Made by a program: the position numbers and the translations under genes
Notes under the pieces: model-generated
What the model saw: the letters and a program-made list of their open reading frames with translations, nothing else
Told to the model about the DNA's origin: nothing
The model's database searches: none
NCBI GenBank assembly: GCA_026261815.1
Contig: JAMPIT010000180.1
Coordinates: forward strand, 124,001-188,000
Direction: 5' to 3'
From: Monarcha castaneiventris obscurior
Lineage: Eukaryota; Chordata; Aves; Passeriformes; Monarchidae
Length of the DNA stretch: 64,000 bases
Shown here: positions 20,736 to 30,440 of the stretch, piece by piece
How positions within the stretch are numbered: position 1 is the stretch's first letter
Layout of the letters: the number at the start of each line of letters is the position of its first letter

Positions 20736-22680
20736 GATCCTGGTCCCTCTGGAGCAGACCAGGAAGGGCTGACATCCAGTGGCCGCCCAGGCTCCCCTGA
20801 TAGCCCCATCTGGGCCCTGAAGCTCAGCAACCTCATTGAGAGGCACTTTGGAGCCGTTTATTTTTTTATCCCGAAATGAAGGAGTTTGGGGGCGGGGGGG
20901 GGCGGTGGTCACAAATGACATCCTCGATTTGGGATTTCATCCTGGCTCACAGAATCCCCCGGGAAGGGTTTGCTCCAGCGCCTCGCGCGCGGCCCTTTTG
21001 AAAGGCGAGGCTTTTAGGAGTTGAACGTTGTGAATACCTTGGGCTCAGTGGCATATGCAGAACAAATGTGAATCAAACACAGAAATAATTCCTTCAGGAA
21101 TGTTATTTATTGATGTGGGAGCGCAATACTACACTGTTTACAATAGAGAGTTAAGTGGGATTTGGGGTTTGCTGGGAAGTTGACAGCTTGCGGTCCCGAG
21201 CAGAATTTCTGCCTTTTGTGGGATGAAAGAAGAAAAGCTGTGCTCTTGAAATGGTTATTTAGAAATGATTGGGAAGTTTGTTCCCTTTCCAGGCGGGGGA
21301 GAGGCTGCCAGGCCTGCGGTCGCTGCGATGGTGAAATTTTGGATGTGAAAGAGCTCACAGAAGTCTGTTTGCATTAGAGTAACGAGATAAAGGAGCTCGC
21401 GGGGCTGGCGGGGCGTGGGCGGGAGCTGAGTCCTCCCGCTCCCTTTCTCACGGGTGAGGCTTGGGGTCACTGCGGCTTGGAGCAGGGAATCACCCGGGAG
21501 CAGGGAATCACCCAGGATCAGGGCCCGTGGAGCTTGGCCGTGGCGTGGGAAGGGGCTGGAAGATGAGATAGGGCTGTGGCAATCACCAGGCTCTGTCACC
21601 TCTTTCCGTCTCTGCTGGGTTTTGGTGCCAGTGGTGTTTTTTGGGGCAGTTTTCTGTCCCGTCCCCTCCTCGGTCAGCCCCGGAGGTGCTGGACCTGCAG
21701 CACCAGCACTGGGAGGCCGGGAACGAAACCTGGGCCCCAGAGGAGAAAATGAACTCCTCGAGGATCCCTTTTCTCCATTCCGTGCCAGAGGCTTTTGCCA
21801 TAAGAGTGCAAATTTGGTGCTGACGCGGCTGCCGGGCTCTGCTCACTGCCTGCTCCGTGGGGATGAGTGCAGGGAATGCTGAGAGCTTTGGGGAATCAGG
21901 GAATGCTGTCACATCCAGAGCACATCCCAGGGCCTGACGTGTCCCTGTCCCTGCTCAGCCACAGTGAACCCCATCCTGCTCCGGGATGGGTGACCCCAAC
22001 CCCGTTCCTGCTCGGGAGGTGGTGAAATGGAGAAAAGCCTGGGATAGCTGTGGGGGAATCCCCGGGGAATGAGCTGGGATAGCATGTTTGGAGGGCTTTC
22101 CATGGAGTAAAAAGCTGAGGAGGGGGCTCCAGCGGCTCCTGTAGCAGTTTATGGGCAATAAGGGGATTTATGGAGGCAGAGTTGGTTTTGTCTGGTGACT
22201 GAAGGAGTCGCGGCCTCCTCCAAATGTTCACCCTGAGAGGCACCAGCCCGGAGGTGAATTCAGCACAAACCCTGTGCTCATCTTTCCAGGTGCCTTGGGT
22301 GTGTTTGGGATCCAGGGGAGGGCTGGATCCTGCTGGATCCTGCCGTTCCTGCCGGATGGGAACGTGGCAGAGATCCCGTGGGGAGCAGCAGGATCCCATA
22401 ACCCTGGGCCGGTTCTGACCAGAATCCGGAGTCTGTGGCAGAGGAGCTTGTCCAAGGGCTTGGACTTGGCAGGAAGGTCAGGATGTGGAATAACTGCCCT
22501 CGGAACTTCATGTTTTTTTACGCCCTCAGTTGTTGAGGTGTCAGTGCAGGGCCAGGAGCTGGACTGGCTGATCCCTATGTGTCCTTCCAGCTCAGGATGT
22601 TCCATGGTTTTATGGCTCCTCACTGCTCTGGTGCTCATCAGCCCCCACTGGCTCGCACCAGGAGGTGCCCTGGGATGGTG
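20736..22680. other. Unique sequence, AT-rich block 20825-21400
   Basis: Repeat-free AT-rich sequence at about 20825-21400 includes a G-rich run (20886-20905) and a small CpG cluster near 20976-20993 (CAGCGCCTCGCGCGCGGCCC). It also has homeobox- and octamer-like words (GTTATTTATTGATG, GTTTGCATTAGAGTAACG). A 22-bp direct duplication (GAGCAGGGAATCACCC) occurs at about 21480-21515. No exon was recognised in 21500-22680. Confidence 0.35.
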
Positions 22681-22718
22681 GCACTGGGATGGGGGCACTG
22701 GGATGGGGGCACTGGGGT
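22681..22718. repeat. 14-bp G-rich tandem repeat, about 2.7 copies
   Basis: GCACTGGGATGGGG units start at 22681, 22695 and 22709. Confidence 0.9.
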
Positions 22719-23375
22719 GTTCTGGGTGAAGGGGACATGTCACCATGGCTGAGGTCGGGGTGTGCGTGGTGTCACCTCTGCCAGCAGCTCCTCCTCGCTC
22801 TGCTCGGGGCTGTGTTCAGGGCTGGGCTTGGGTCTGGTGCTGGCCAGGGTTTACAGGACACCAAAACCCTCTGAGGGAGGAAGTTTCCCACTCCAGTCCC
22901 ACCAGGATCTTCAGCTGCTGTGGCTTTGCTTTAGGCTGTGTTTGTTTAGGCCTTGAGATTTGGTATAAAATACCCTGAAATGGGGAAAACCCCACATGAG
23001 CAAAGGAGGGAAGGATTTGGGGTTGGGTTTGGGGTCTGTGTGTGCCACAGCTCTGTCCAGGGAATGCTCTGCTGCTCAGCAGCACCCTGGGATCCCTCAG
23101 ATCACCCAAATATTGGGATATTTGATCCGACGCCTCTCCCTGTGGTGCTCCCGCCTCTGGCCTGGCTCGATCCCAGTGGGAAGCGTGGCCTGGGCCAAGA
23201 GGGCATCACGGGCACGGAGGGGCAGCGCTGGCACCTCCTGCAATGCCCGGATTTCCCAGCTCTGGGGCAGCCTGGAGCAGGCTGGTGTCCCCTGTCCCTT
23301 CTGGGCTTCCTGGCCCTGTGCTCTGTGGGATCGGGAGGCTCCTCCTGGAGTGCAGTGGCCGTGCTGGTGCCAGCA
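22719..23375. other. Unique sequence, nothing seen
   Basis: No repeat or exon was recognised. GC is high and open frames overlap on both strands. Confidence 0.4.
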
Positions 23376-23531
23376 GGGCCAGCAGGGCCAGAGGGTGGCA
23401 CGTGGCTGGGCAAGGCCAGTGACAGCAGGGCCAGCGGGGCCAGAGGGTGGCACGTGGCTGGGCAAGGCCAGTGACAGCAGGGCCAGCGGGGCCAGAGGGT
23501 GGCACGTGGCTGGGCAAGGCCAGACACAGGG
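23376..23531. repeat. 52-bp minisatellite, 3 copies
   Basis: The word GCCAGAGGGTGGCACGTGG starts at 23387, 23439 and 23491, giving an exact 52-bp period. Copies 2 and 3 are essentially identical, so the last expansion is recent. The period is not a multiple of three, so each copy is read in a different frame. Confidence 0.95.
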
Positions 23532-23637
23532 CCCGGTGCCACCCCGTGCTGTGCCCTGGTGGCACCACTGACCCGGAGGGATGTGGAAGCTCCTGCTGGT
23601 GCCACATCCAGCAGCACTGGGCCTGGCCAAGCCCACG
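23532..23637. other. Spacer between two minisatellites
   Basis: About 100 bp of GC-rich unique sequence separates the 52-bp array from the TGTCCCTGGGG array. Nothing else was seen. Confidence 0.4.
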
Positions 23638-24036
23638 CTGTCCCTGGGGTGTCCCTGGGCTGTCCCTGGGCTGTCCCTGGGGTGTCCCTGGGCTGTCCCT
23701 GGGGTATCCCTGGGATGTCCCTGGGGTGTCCCTGGGCTGTCCCTGGCTGTCCCTGGCTGTCCCTGGGGTGTCCCTGGCTGTCCCTGGGGTGTCCCTGGGG
23801 TGTCCCTGGGTGTCCCTGGGGTGTCCCTGGGGTGTCCCTGGGCTGTCCCTGGCTGTCCCTGGGTGTCCCTGGGGTGTCCCTGGGGTGTCCCTGGGCTGTC
23901 CCTGGCTGTCCCTGGGGTGTCCCTGGCTGTCCCTGGGCTGTCCCTGGGCTGTCCCTGGCTGTCCCTGGCTGTCCCTGGGTATCCCTGGCTGTCCCTGGGG
24001 TGTCCCTGGGGTATCCCTGGCTGTCCCTGGGGTGTC
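23638..24036. repeat. GC-rich minisatellite, 10-12 bp unit, about 35 copies
   Basis: The unit is TGTCCCTGGGG, TGTCCCTGGGC or the shorter TGTCCCTGGC, intermixed without simple order. A few units have TATCCCTGG. Both strands are open in several frames (for example 343 codons on the minus strand with DTPGTARDSPG-type repeats), purely from the array. Confidence 0.95.
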
Positions 24037-24929
24037 CCTGGTGCCGTAGGGGCTCGGAGCGCCCGGAGAGCCGGGCAGGGGCAGGAGTTTGGGTGAGTTT
24101 GTGCAAGAGCTCTGGTGTCAGATGCCAACTATTTGTTTACTCCTTTCAAGATCCAACATAATGAGTTTGTTTACGAGGCCTGGGATGGAGCAGAAGGAAC
24201 TCATTTGATGATTTGGAGAAATCAGCTCCCCAACCATTGCTTACACAACACAATGACCTGAGCAGCTTTTGCACCCTGTTTTCCTTAATTAAAACTGCCC
24301 CCTCCGGAACCTTGGTCTTCCAATCCTAAAGGATAATTGGATTGTCTCCTCATTTGTTTTTGATTCCCTGTGAAATTCCTGTGGGTTGTTTTCAGGGGAT
24401 AATCTGGGGCAGGCTCCATGTTGTGCTGGCGTTCAAACTGACCCTGTGTGGTCACTGAGGGGGTGACGACCTGCAGGATGGGCCCCAAAAGAGTTTGGGG
24501 CAGGGTTGGGGGCAAAACCAGCTCTGAACAGAGCTCCTCATGTTTGCTTTTCAGTTCTCCGCTGCACAAATGGATGAAAAAGGTTTTTTCTGGAATTCTG
24601 TGTTGCGTTGTTGGATAATGGAATATGGGAATAACCCGAGCTGCTGTTTGCACAGGGACACTGAGTGCAGGTTTTATTTAGGGAGTGAGGACACCAGGGA
24701 TGTGCCGTGGTCGTGCCTGAGCATTCCTGGCTGTGGCTTCAACAGAAGCTGGAAAATCCGTACAAAAGTTTGGCTTGGGATCCTCCCGTGAGCAGTGGAG
24801 GAGTTCTGGTGTTCTCCTGACTCCTGGATTGTCTGAGCAGTGGGATTCTCCTGTTATCCACACCTTTCCGGGGTCTCCTGAAGTTCCTAGGCCCAGTTTT
24901 CCTTGATGGAAATACCCAGCTGGGATATC
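24037..24929. other. Low-repeat AT-rich block, candidate regulatory DNA
   Basis: About 24110-24345 is repeat-free and AT-rich with two TGTTTAC forkhead-type words at 24134-24140 and 24168-24174. A segment at 24291-24351 recurs at 26260-26315 (see findings). No exon was recognised through 24929. Confidence 0.4.
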
Positions 24930-25088
24930 CATGCTGGGGCTGTGGCTGCCCCTGGATCCCTGGAAGTGTCCAAGGCCAGGTTGGAGCAACCTGGGGTAGT
25001 GGGAGGTGTCCCTGCCCGTGGCTGGGGGATGGAATGAGATGGTCTTTAAGGCCCCTTCCCACCCAAACCATTCCATGATTCCATGGTT
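24930..25088 (+). mobile_element. CR1 LINE, 3' fragment (type 1)
   Basis: Landmark C starts near 24940, followed by GGTTGGAGCAACCTGGGGTA, B, and a tail CCATTCCATGATTCCATGG at the right edge. It is 5'-truncated just upstream of C. Confidence 0.93.
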
Positions 25089-25673
25089 CTGTGTCCCCAG
25101 GGACTGTGATGGGCCTGGTGGCTGCTGGGTGTCACTTCCAGGTGACTCTTGGGATCCTCCCACTGTGTCCTCTCCTCGTCCTGTTGCTCCCTGAAAACCC
25201 TGCATGCTCTGGGCAGCTGATCCCTCCTCCAAACCCTGCTGACCCCGGCTCCGGAAGCTTGGGAATTTTGTGCTGATCCGTGTTTTAAACCCCGAGCTGT
25301 GGGACACTGAAATCTCCCGCCCGTTCTTGTCCTGCCCTCTGCTCATCCCCTTCCTGTGGCTTTTCCAAGCCTCCTCATCCCACTACGGTGACTTTTCCCT
25401 TCTCCCTCGGTCTGTTCCTGTTTCAGCCCTCGTGGGAAGAAGCCACAAAGTCGATCCTGGAGTTTTTATCCCGTTCCTTCACCCATTGGTGTTTATTCCC
25501 CCGATTTGTGGCGTTTGGGAGCGTTTGCCTCCCGCAGCTGCCTCTGAAGCACAGAGAGCTCCTTTAATCCCTGAAATTCCTGATCCATGCAGGGTTCAGC
25601 TGCTCCATCCCGTTGTTCCAGGGAAGCTGGATGGTGTCCTGACAGTAGCAAGAGCCTGGAAAAGTGGAATTAC
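25089..25673. other. Unique sequence, nothing seen
   Basis: No repeat or exon was recognised before the tandem duplication. Confidence 0.4.
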
Positions 25674-26036
25674 GGAGAGAGAATTCCCTGGTGTTTAGGA
25701 AACGAGACCTTTTTGGGTTTCCTCAGGTGGGGCGAGAATAGGGATGAGTTCACCACTGGCTCCTGGGCTGTTCCTGCCCTGAAGTTTAAGGGTTGCAAAC
25801 CAAAGATGTTATTCCTAGAGCCTGGAAAAGTGTTGGAATATTGCAGAGGATTTGGGAAGAGCAGAGGTGGGGATGTGGGAAGGTCTCTGTTGGAGGAGCA
25901 GCTTTGGAGGTGCTTCCGTGAGGAAGCAGCTGCTGAGCCGGAGGAGCAGGAGAACCCCTCTCCCAGGGAACTGGATTTGGTTCCAGACAAATGGTGGGAA
26001 TTCTGGAATGGAGAGGGAGGGAGTAGGGGAAATGAT
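25674..26036. repeat. Tandem duplication, copy 1 (363 bp)
   Basis: Copy 1 begins GGAGAGAGAATTCCCTGGTG and includes TTATTCCTAGAGCCTGG, GTTGGAATATTGCAGAGG, CTTCCGTGAGGAAGC, CCAGGGAACTGGATTTGGTT and AATGGTGGGAATTCTGG. The same words recur in the same order in copy 2. Copy 1 carries TGTTGGAGGAGCAGCTTTGG where copy 2 has an unrelated segment. It has no protein similarity that I recognise. Confidence 0.9.
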
Positions 26037-26425
26037 GGAGAGAGAATTCCCTGGTGTTTGGGAAAGGAGGGCTCAGGTGATGGGAGAATAGGGATGAGTT
26101 CTCCAGCGCCTCCTGGGCTGTTCCTGCCCTGCAGCGGAAAGGTTTAAACCTAAGGAAAAGCCTAAGAAATTATTCCTAGAGCCCAGAAAAATGTTGGAAT
26201 ATTGCAGAGGATTTGGGAGGAGCAGAGGTGGGGGTGTGGGAAGAGCACCTTGTATAATGAAAACCCCCCTGAACCTTCATCTTCCAATCCCTAAGTACAA
26301 TTGGATTGTCTCCCTCTTCCGTGAGGAAGCTGAGCTGAGCAGCAGGAGAGCCCCTCTCCCAGGGAACTGGATTTGGTTCTGGACAAATGGTGGGAATTCT
26401 GGGATGGAGAGGGAGGGGGCAGCAA
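26037..26425. repeat. Tandem duplication, copy 2 (about 389 bp)
   Basis: Copy 2 starts with the same GGAGAGAGAATTCCCTGGTG exactly 363 bp after copy 1. It has diverged by substitutions and small indels and carries a replacement segment at about 26250-26322 that matches sequence near 24291-24351 rather than copy 1. Confidence 0.9.
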
Positions 26426-27429
26426 GGCTGAGCTGCGTGGACACCGCTTGGCTGCTCCCAATTCTTTTTTTGGGAGCCGGTGGCTGCTTCTGGTTTCAAT
26501 CACGGCAGCGATTGCATAACTGGGAATGTTTTCCTGTTTTGATGTCTATTAAAATCCCAAATCGCTGCGAGCGACCCCGTGCACGGAGCACGGAGCTCCT
26601 GCCAGGGGCACTTACGTAATGGCTGTGGATTTAGAGGTGAAACAGCCCTGTCCTTCTGGGCTTCTGGAAGGAAGAAATCCCAGCAGGAATTGCCAAGGCC
26701 CGACAAGGAGAGGTGGCAGACGAGGGAATGAGGAGTTGGGATTTACGAAGGGCAAGGTCGAGGAAAAGAGGCCAGAACAGAAGAAACCGCGGCGGAGCAA
26801 AGTGAAATCGGAGAGTGGGAAGGCTGCCGGGGGTTTTTAGGGAGCTGGGAGCTGTTCCCAAATCCCAGGGTCTGTATCTGTCTTGGCTCCCACAAAGGTA
26901 AATGGGTTCTAAATGAAAACCATCGCCGCTGCCGTTGGATTTCTCTTGGAAAAGCTGCCTAAGGAAGGTTGTTCCTGCACCTTGTCTGGCTCCCTGCTGC
27001 TTCTGATGGCTTCTGGTAGCTCAGACCTCTTTAACTCCAGCTTGGAAAGCAACCTTCTCTCCCGCTTTCCCGGGAATTTTAACCGTCCAATTCCCTTTTT
27101 TCCCTGTCTTTGCGCCGCTTCCTCCGTGTATCTCAGACCTTTAAAAGTTCTTATTGCAGTCCCAGGGTGAGAATTGAATTTCTTGGCGTGGAAATTTTAG
27201 CTCAGCCTTTTCTTGGAGCGGGCCCAGGCAGCTGGGAATATTTGCTGCAGCCATCCCAGTAGCTGGAATTCCGTGCTGCAGGAATACCTGGAGAGTTTCC
27301 TGGCGTTGCCTGGGCTTGGCTGTGGAGGAGCAGCTCAGGAGCTGCAGAATTGGGGCAAAACCTCCTTAGGGTTTGGACCAGGGGCTTGAAACGGGAACTG
27401 TGTGAGCAGAGCACACTGAAATCCTGGGG
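26426..27429. other. Unique sequence, nothing definite
   Basis: An acceptor-like TTCTTATTGCAG (ending about 27157) lies just before GGGTGAGAA, but no supported exon results. About 26870-27200 is AT-richer and repeat-free. Confidence 0.35.
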
Positions 27430-27490
27430 TAATGGTTGGATTGATGACCTTGGAGGTCTTTTCCAGCTTTAATGGTTCTGGGAAGGAGGC
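27430..27490 (+). mobile_element. CR1 LINE fragment (type 2)
   Basis: GGATTGATGACCTTGGAGGT followed by CTTTTCCAGCTTTAATGGTT is the type 2 pre-tail and tail on the plus strand, about 60 bp. Confidence 0.8.
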
Positions 27491-28299
27491 GAGACCACAA
27501 AGAGCGTCTCGGAGGTTGGGATTTGGGGACATCCTCCTGCCCTTTGCTTCCCAACCTGCAGCATCCACGGCCTCGCGCTCTTTCCCGAGGGAGATTTGCG
27601 GCCGGAGCCTTTCTTTTGGGAACCTGGTGTGTGGGTGATGACAGCTGCAGGGAATTATCCTGGAGGGGTTGGGAATCCTACACCAGCCCTGACAAAAACT
27701 GTGTGGCCGGAGCAAAGGCCCCGGCGTCCTCCTGCAGCCTCAGCTCAGCCCCTCTCCTCTGGAGGATTCCAGAAGGATAAAAAAAGAAGCTGCTCATTTA
27801 ATTTCCTTCCTTGGAAGAGCCAAAACCAACAGTGTAAAACCAGACACATGGCAGGGGAAGAAAAGCCTTTCCAAGGCCTCTCCCCGCCGGAGGAAGGCCG
27901 GGATTGTTGACATTTTCCTCCGGGTTTCTGCTGCTGCCCTTGGTAATCCCGACCAGGAGCCAAATGAGCAAAAGCCCCGGGCCCTGTTCCACATGTGTCC
28001 ATCCATGGGAAGCACCAGGGCTTTTTTTGGAATAACAGAGCCAGGGAAGAGTTGCTCCTCGCTGGGATCGGGGAGGAGCTGTCGGGAAGCACATGGAAAA
28101 TCAGGCCCTGAGTGATCCCAGGGGTTTTCCAGTGTTGCTGTTGTTGTCCCTGACCTCTGGAGCCTCCTGTGGGATCCCTCAGCTGCTCCAAGGAAGCCCC
28201 TGGGAGTGTCCTGGGCTCCACAGCCAGAGGGGATGGGCAGGACATGGATGTGCAGCCCCTGGGATTGCCAGCGTGCTTTGGGAATTGCTGCTGGAGCCG
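27491..28299. other. Unique sequence, nothing seen
   Basis: No repeat or exon was recognised. The minus-strand frames of up to 277 codons lie across this stretch and the next CR1 copies and show no known domain. Confidence 0.4.
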
Positions 28300-28550
28300 T
28301 GGAATCACTGGGGCTGGAAAAGCCCTCTGAGATCACGGAGTCCAACCATGCCCAGCACTGCCCAGACCAGCACTGGCCCAGTCCCCAAGTGCCACATCCA
28401 CAGGGCTTTAAATCCCTCCAGGGATGGGGACTCCAGCCCTGACCTGGGTTTTCTCCTTCCCATGGAGAAATTTTCCCTGATATCCAATCCGGTCTCCTTC
28501 TTTGTTCTCCTTGTGTTGTGCTGCTGTGGGAAAACCAAATTAATTTGGAG
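28300..28550 (-). mobile_element. CR1 LINE, 3' fragment (type 2)
   Basis: The left edge has GGAATCACTGGGGCTGGAAA, then GATCACGGAGTCCAACCATG, AAGTGCCACATCCACAGGGC, CAGGGATGGGGACTCCAGCC and TTTTCCCTGATATCCAATCC, the type 2 order read on the minus strand. It is 5'-truncated near 28550. Confidence 0.88.
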
Positions 28551-28604
28551 CAACGGCCTTGGGAATGAGGGAGGTGTTTGGGAATGAGGTGTGGACCTTG
28601 CTCA

Positions 28605-28857
28605 GGTCCGGCAGATGAACTTGCCAAAAGGAAACTGCCTCAGGCTGGGCATCAGCAGGAATTTCCTCATGGAAAGGGTGCTCAGGCCTTGGAAGTGCCC
28701 AGGGGGGTTTGGAGTCCCCATCCCTGGAGGTGTCCAAGGAATTCCTGGAGGTGGCACTGAGTGCTCTGGGCTGGGGACAAGGAGGGCATCGGGCACAGCT
28801 TGGAATCAATGATCCTGGGGGGCTTTTCCGACCTCAGGGATTCTGGGATCTGAGTTG
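28605..28857 (+). mobile_element. CR1 LINE, 3' fragment (type 2)
   Basis: The plus strand holds GGCATCAGCAGGAATTTCCT, GGAAAGGGTGCTCAGGCCTT, GAGTCCCCATCCCTGGAGGT, then the pre-tail GGGGGCTTTTCCGACCTCAG and tail GATTCTGGGAT. It faces away from the type 2 copy at 28300-28550, 55 bp to its left. Confidence 0.88.
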
Positions 28858-29562
28858 GTTCTCCAGAACAACCTGAGGACCCTCCCTGGGGGTTGTGGTG
28901 GAGTCTGGGAATGTCCTTTTGGAAATCTGCTGCTCCTCAAAAGCATTTCTACCCTTGGCTCCTCCTCTGTTGGTGCTGCCAGGCGATTTTTGGGTTTAAA
29001 ATTTGGGAATTGTGAGATTTTTTGGGAACAAACACTCACAGGGAATGTGACAGAAATTTTGGGAAGGGCAGAAGTCGGAGAAGGAGCAGGTGCTTGAACT
29101 GTTGAAATCCAAGCTGCTCTTTCCTGTCTGGAAGTTTGCAAATGGCAGGTGAAGGGAAGGGGTGGAGTGTGAGGATGGAATTAGAAACGGGAATAACTTC
29201 AGGAATTTGTGGTGTTGGTGAGGCCCAACTTTGACTCAGAACATTTCCTGGGAGGTTTTAGGGAAAGGAAACCTCGTTGGAGCCTTCTCCTTGCTCCCAG
29301 GTGTACCTGGAATGTAGGGATGGAGCAGCAGCACCACTCCTACAACACTCATGTTCCGTCCTTGGTCTCCCAGGGAATTAATTCCGTTTAATCTCAGGGG
29401 TTTGAAGGAGGAGTTGAACTTAAATGAAGATTTCAGGGATGCTTTTGGGAGAATTCCCCCTTTTCCAGCGTGGTGTGAGACCCTGTGGTGCAGTTTCTCT
29501 GTGATGAGGCTGATTTGCTCAGTGCCCCAAGAATTTTATTTAAAACTTCCTAACTTGGTGAT
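28858..29562. other. Unique sequence, nothing seen
   Basis: No repeat or exon was recognised. Confidence 0.4.
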
Positions 29563-29622
29563 TCCTGGTTGCTCCAAGCCCCGTCCAACCCTGCTTTGGA
29601 CCCTTCCAGGGATGGGGCAACC
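29563..29622 (-). mobile_element. CR1 LINE internal fragment
   Basis: GGTTGCTCCAAGCCCCGTCC, ACCCTGCTTTGGACCCTTCC and AGGGATGGGGCAACC match the interval between B and C on the minus strand. There is no tail. The fragment is cut off by the adjacent A run. Confidence 0.7.
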
Positions 29623-29627
29623 ACAAA

Positions 29628-29629
<2 letters not shown>

Positions 29630-29681
<52 letters not shown>
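29630..29681. repeat. A52 homopolymer
   Basis: Fifty-two consecutive A residues. It sits at the right edge of a CR1 fragment and could be a retroposition poly(A) tail, an expanded A tract or an assembly artefact. Confidence 0.97.
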
Positions 29682-29684
<3 letters not shown>

Positions 29685-30440
29685 AAACTGAATTTCAGGT
29701 CAATTCAACCTTTGCAAAAAATGATTTTTACAGAAGAAATCTCCTAAATCCCCTCTGATTTCTGACAAGGAGCCGCCATTGTCCAGAAATCCAATGAAGG
29801 TCACAATCGGACAGGATAAAGTGGGAATAGCTCAGCTGAGCAAATAATGCCTCTCCATAAAATGGCCTGGAATAACATGCCGAGGACTGGAAAAACACGG
29901 CAGTGACCAAGGAAAACACCAGTGCATCCATATTAATTTTTCATTTTCGGTTGGGAGAGAAGCCCTAAGTCACTGTTAAAGTGTATTTTAAATTTTTATG
30001 TCCTTTTTCATGCCCTGATCGAGCCAACCAGGCCTGTTCAGGAAGGGCCTTCAGCGTGCCTGAGTCACCTTCAGGGGAAATTAAGCACGTGCTTAAAGCT
30101 GAGCTTGCTCCCAAGCTCGTTGCTGATTCCAGCATCCCAAATTCCCGAGCCTTGCTGGAAAACGGCTGAAATTCGCCATTGGCTGGAAATTTCGTTGTAG
30201 CAAACAGAACAGAAGAAATCTTTCCACTGTGTTGTTAAAATACGGAGGAATATTGTTTTAGGGAGAGCTTTTATGGCATTGTCTGCAGCCTGAGAAAGTC
30301 CAGAGCAGCAAAATCCGCCCGAAAGCCGTTTTGATGGAGCTGGAATTCTCTAATTCCTCGTGTCAGTGCGAGCGGGATATACGGAGTGCACACAGTGGGA
30401 TTTTCAAAACAAGGGCCCTCGCAGCTTTAAATAATTATTG
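29682..30440. other. AT-rich low-repeat block, candidate regulatory DNA
   Basis: About 750 bp with no CR1 landmark and no tandem repeat, AT-rich and word-diverse (GCTGAGCAAATAATGCC, CCATATTAATTTTTCATT, AAATAATTATTGG). It is one of the longest such blocks in the window. No open frame longer than about 65 codons was seen. Regulatory function is inferred from composition and repeat avoidance. Confidence 0.4.

Noticed and set aside
20973..21000. CpG-island promoter
   Set aside because: The CpG cluster is only about 20-30 bp (CGCCTCGCGCGCGGC) and lacks the length of a CpG island.
23097..24128. 343-codon minus-strand frame with collagen-like GTxRD repeats
   Set aside because: It is the TGTCCCTGGGG minisatellite translated. 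There is no strict Gly-X-Y pattern, and other frames are open as well.
27146..27170. Acceptor-like TTCTTATTGCAG followed closely by GGTGAG
   Set aside because: It gives only 6-7 nt with no surrounding open exon, weaker than the pair at 8340-8352.
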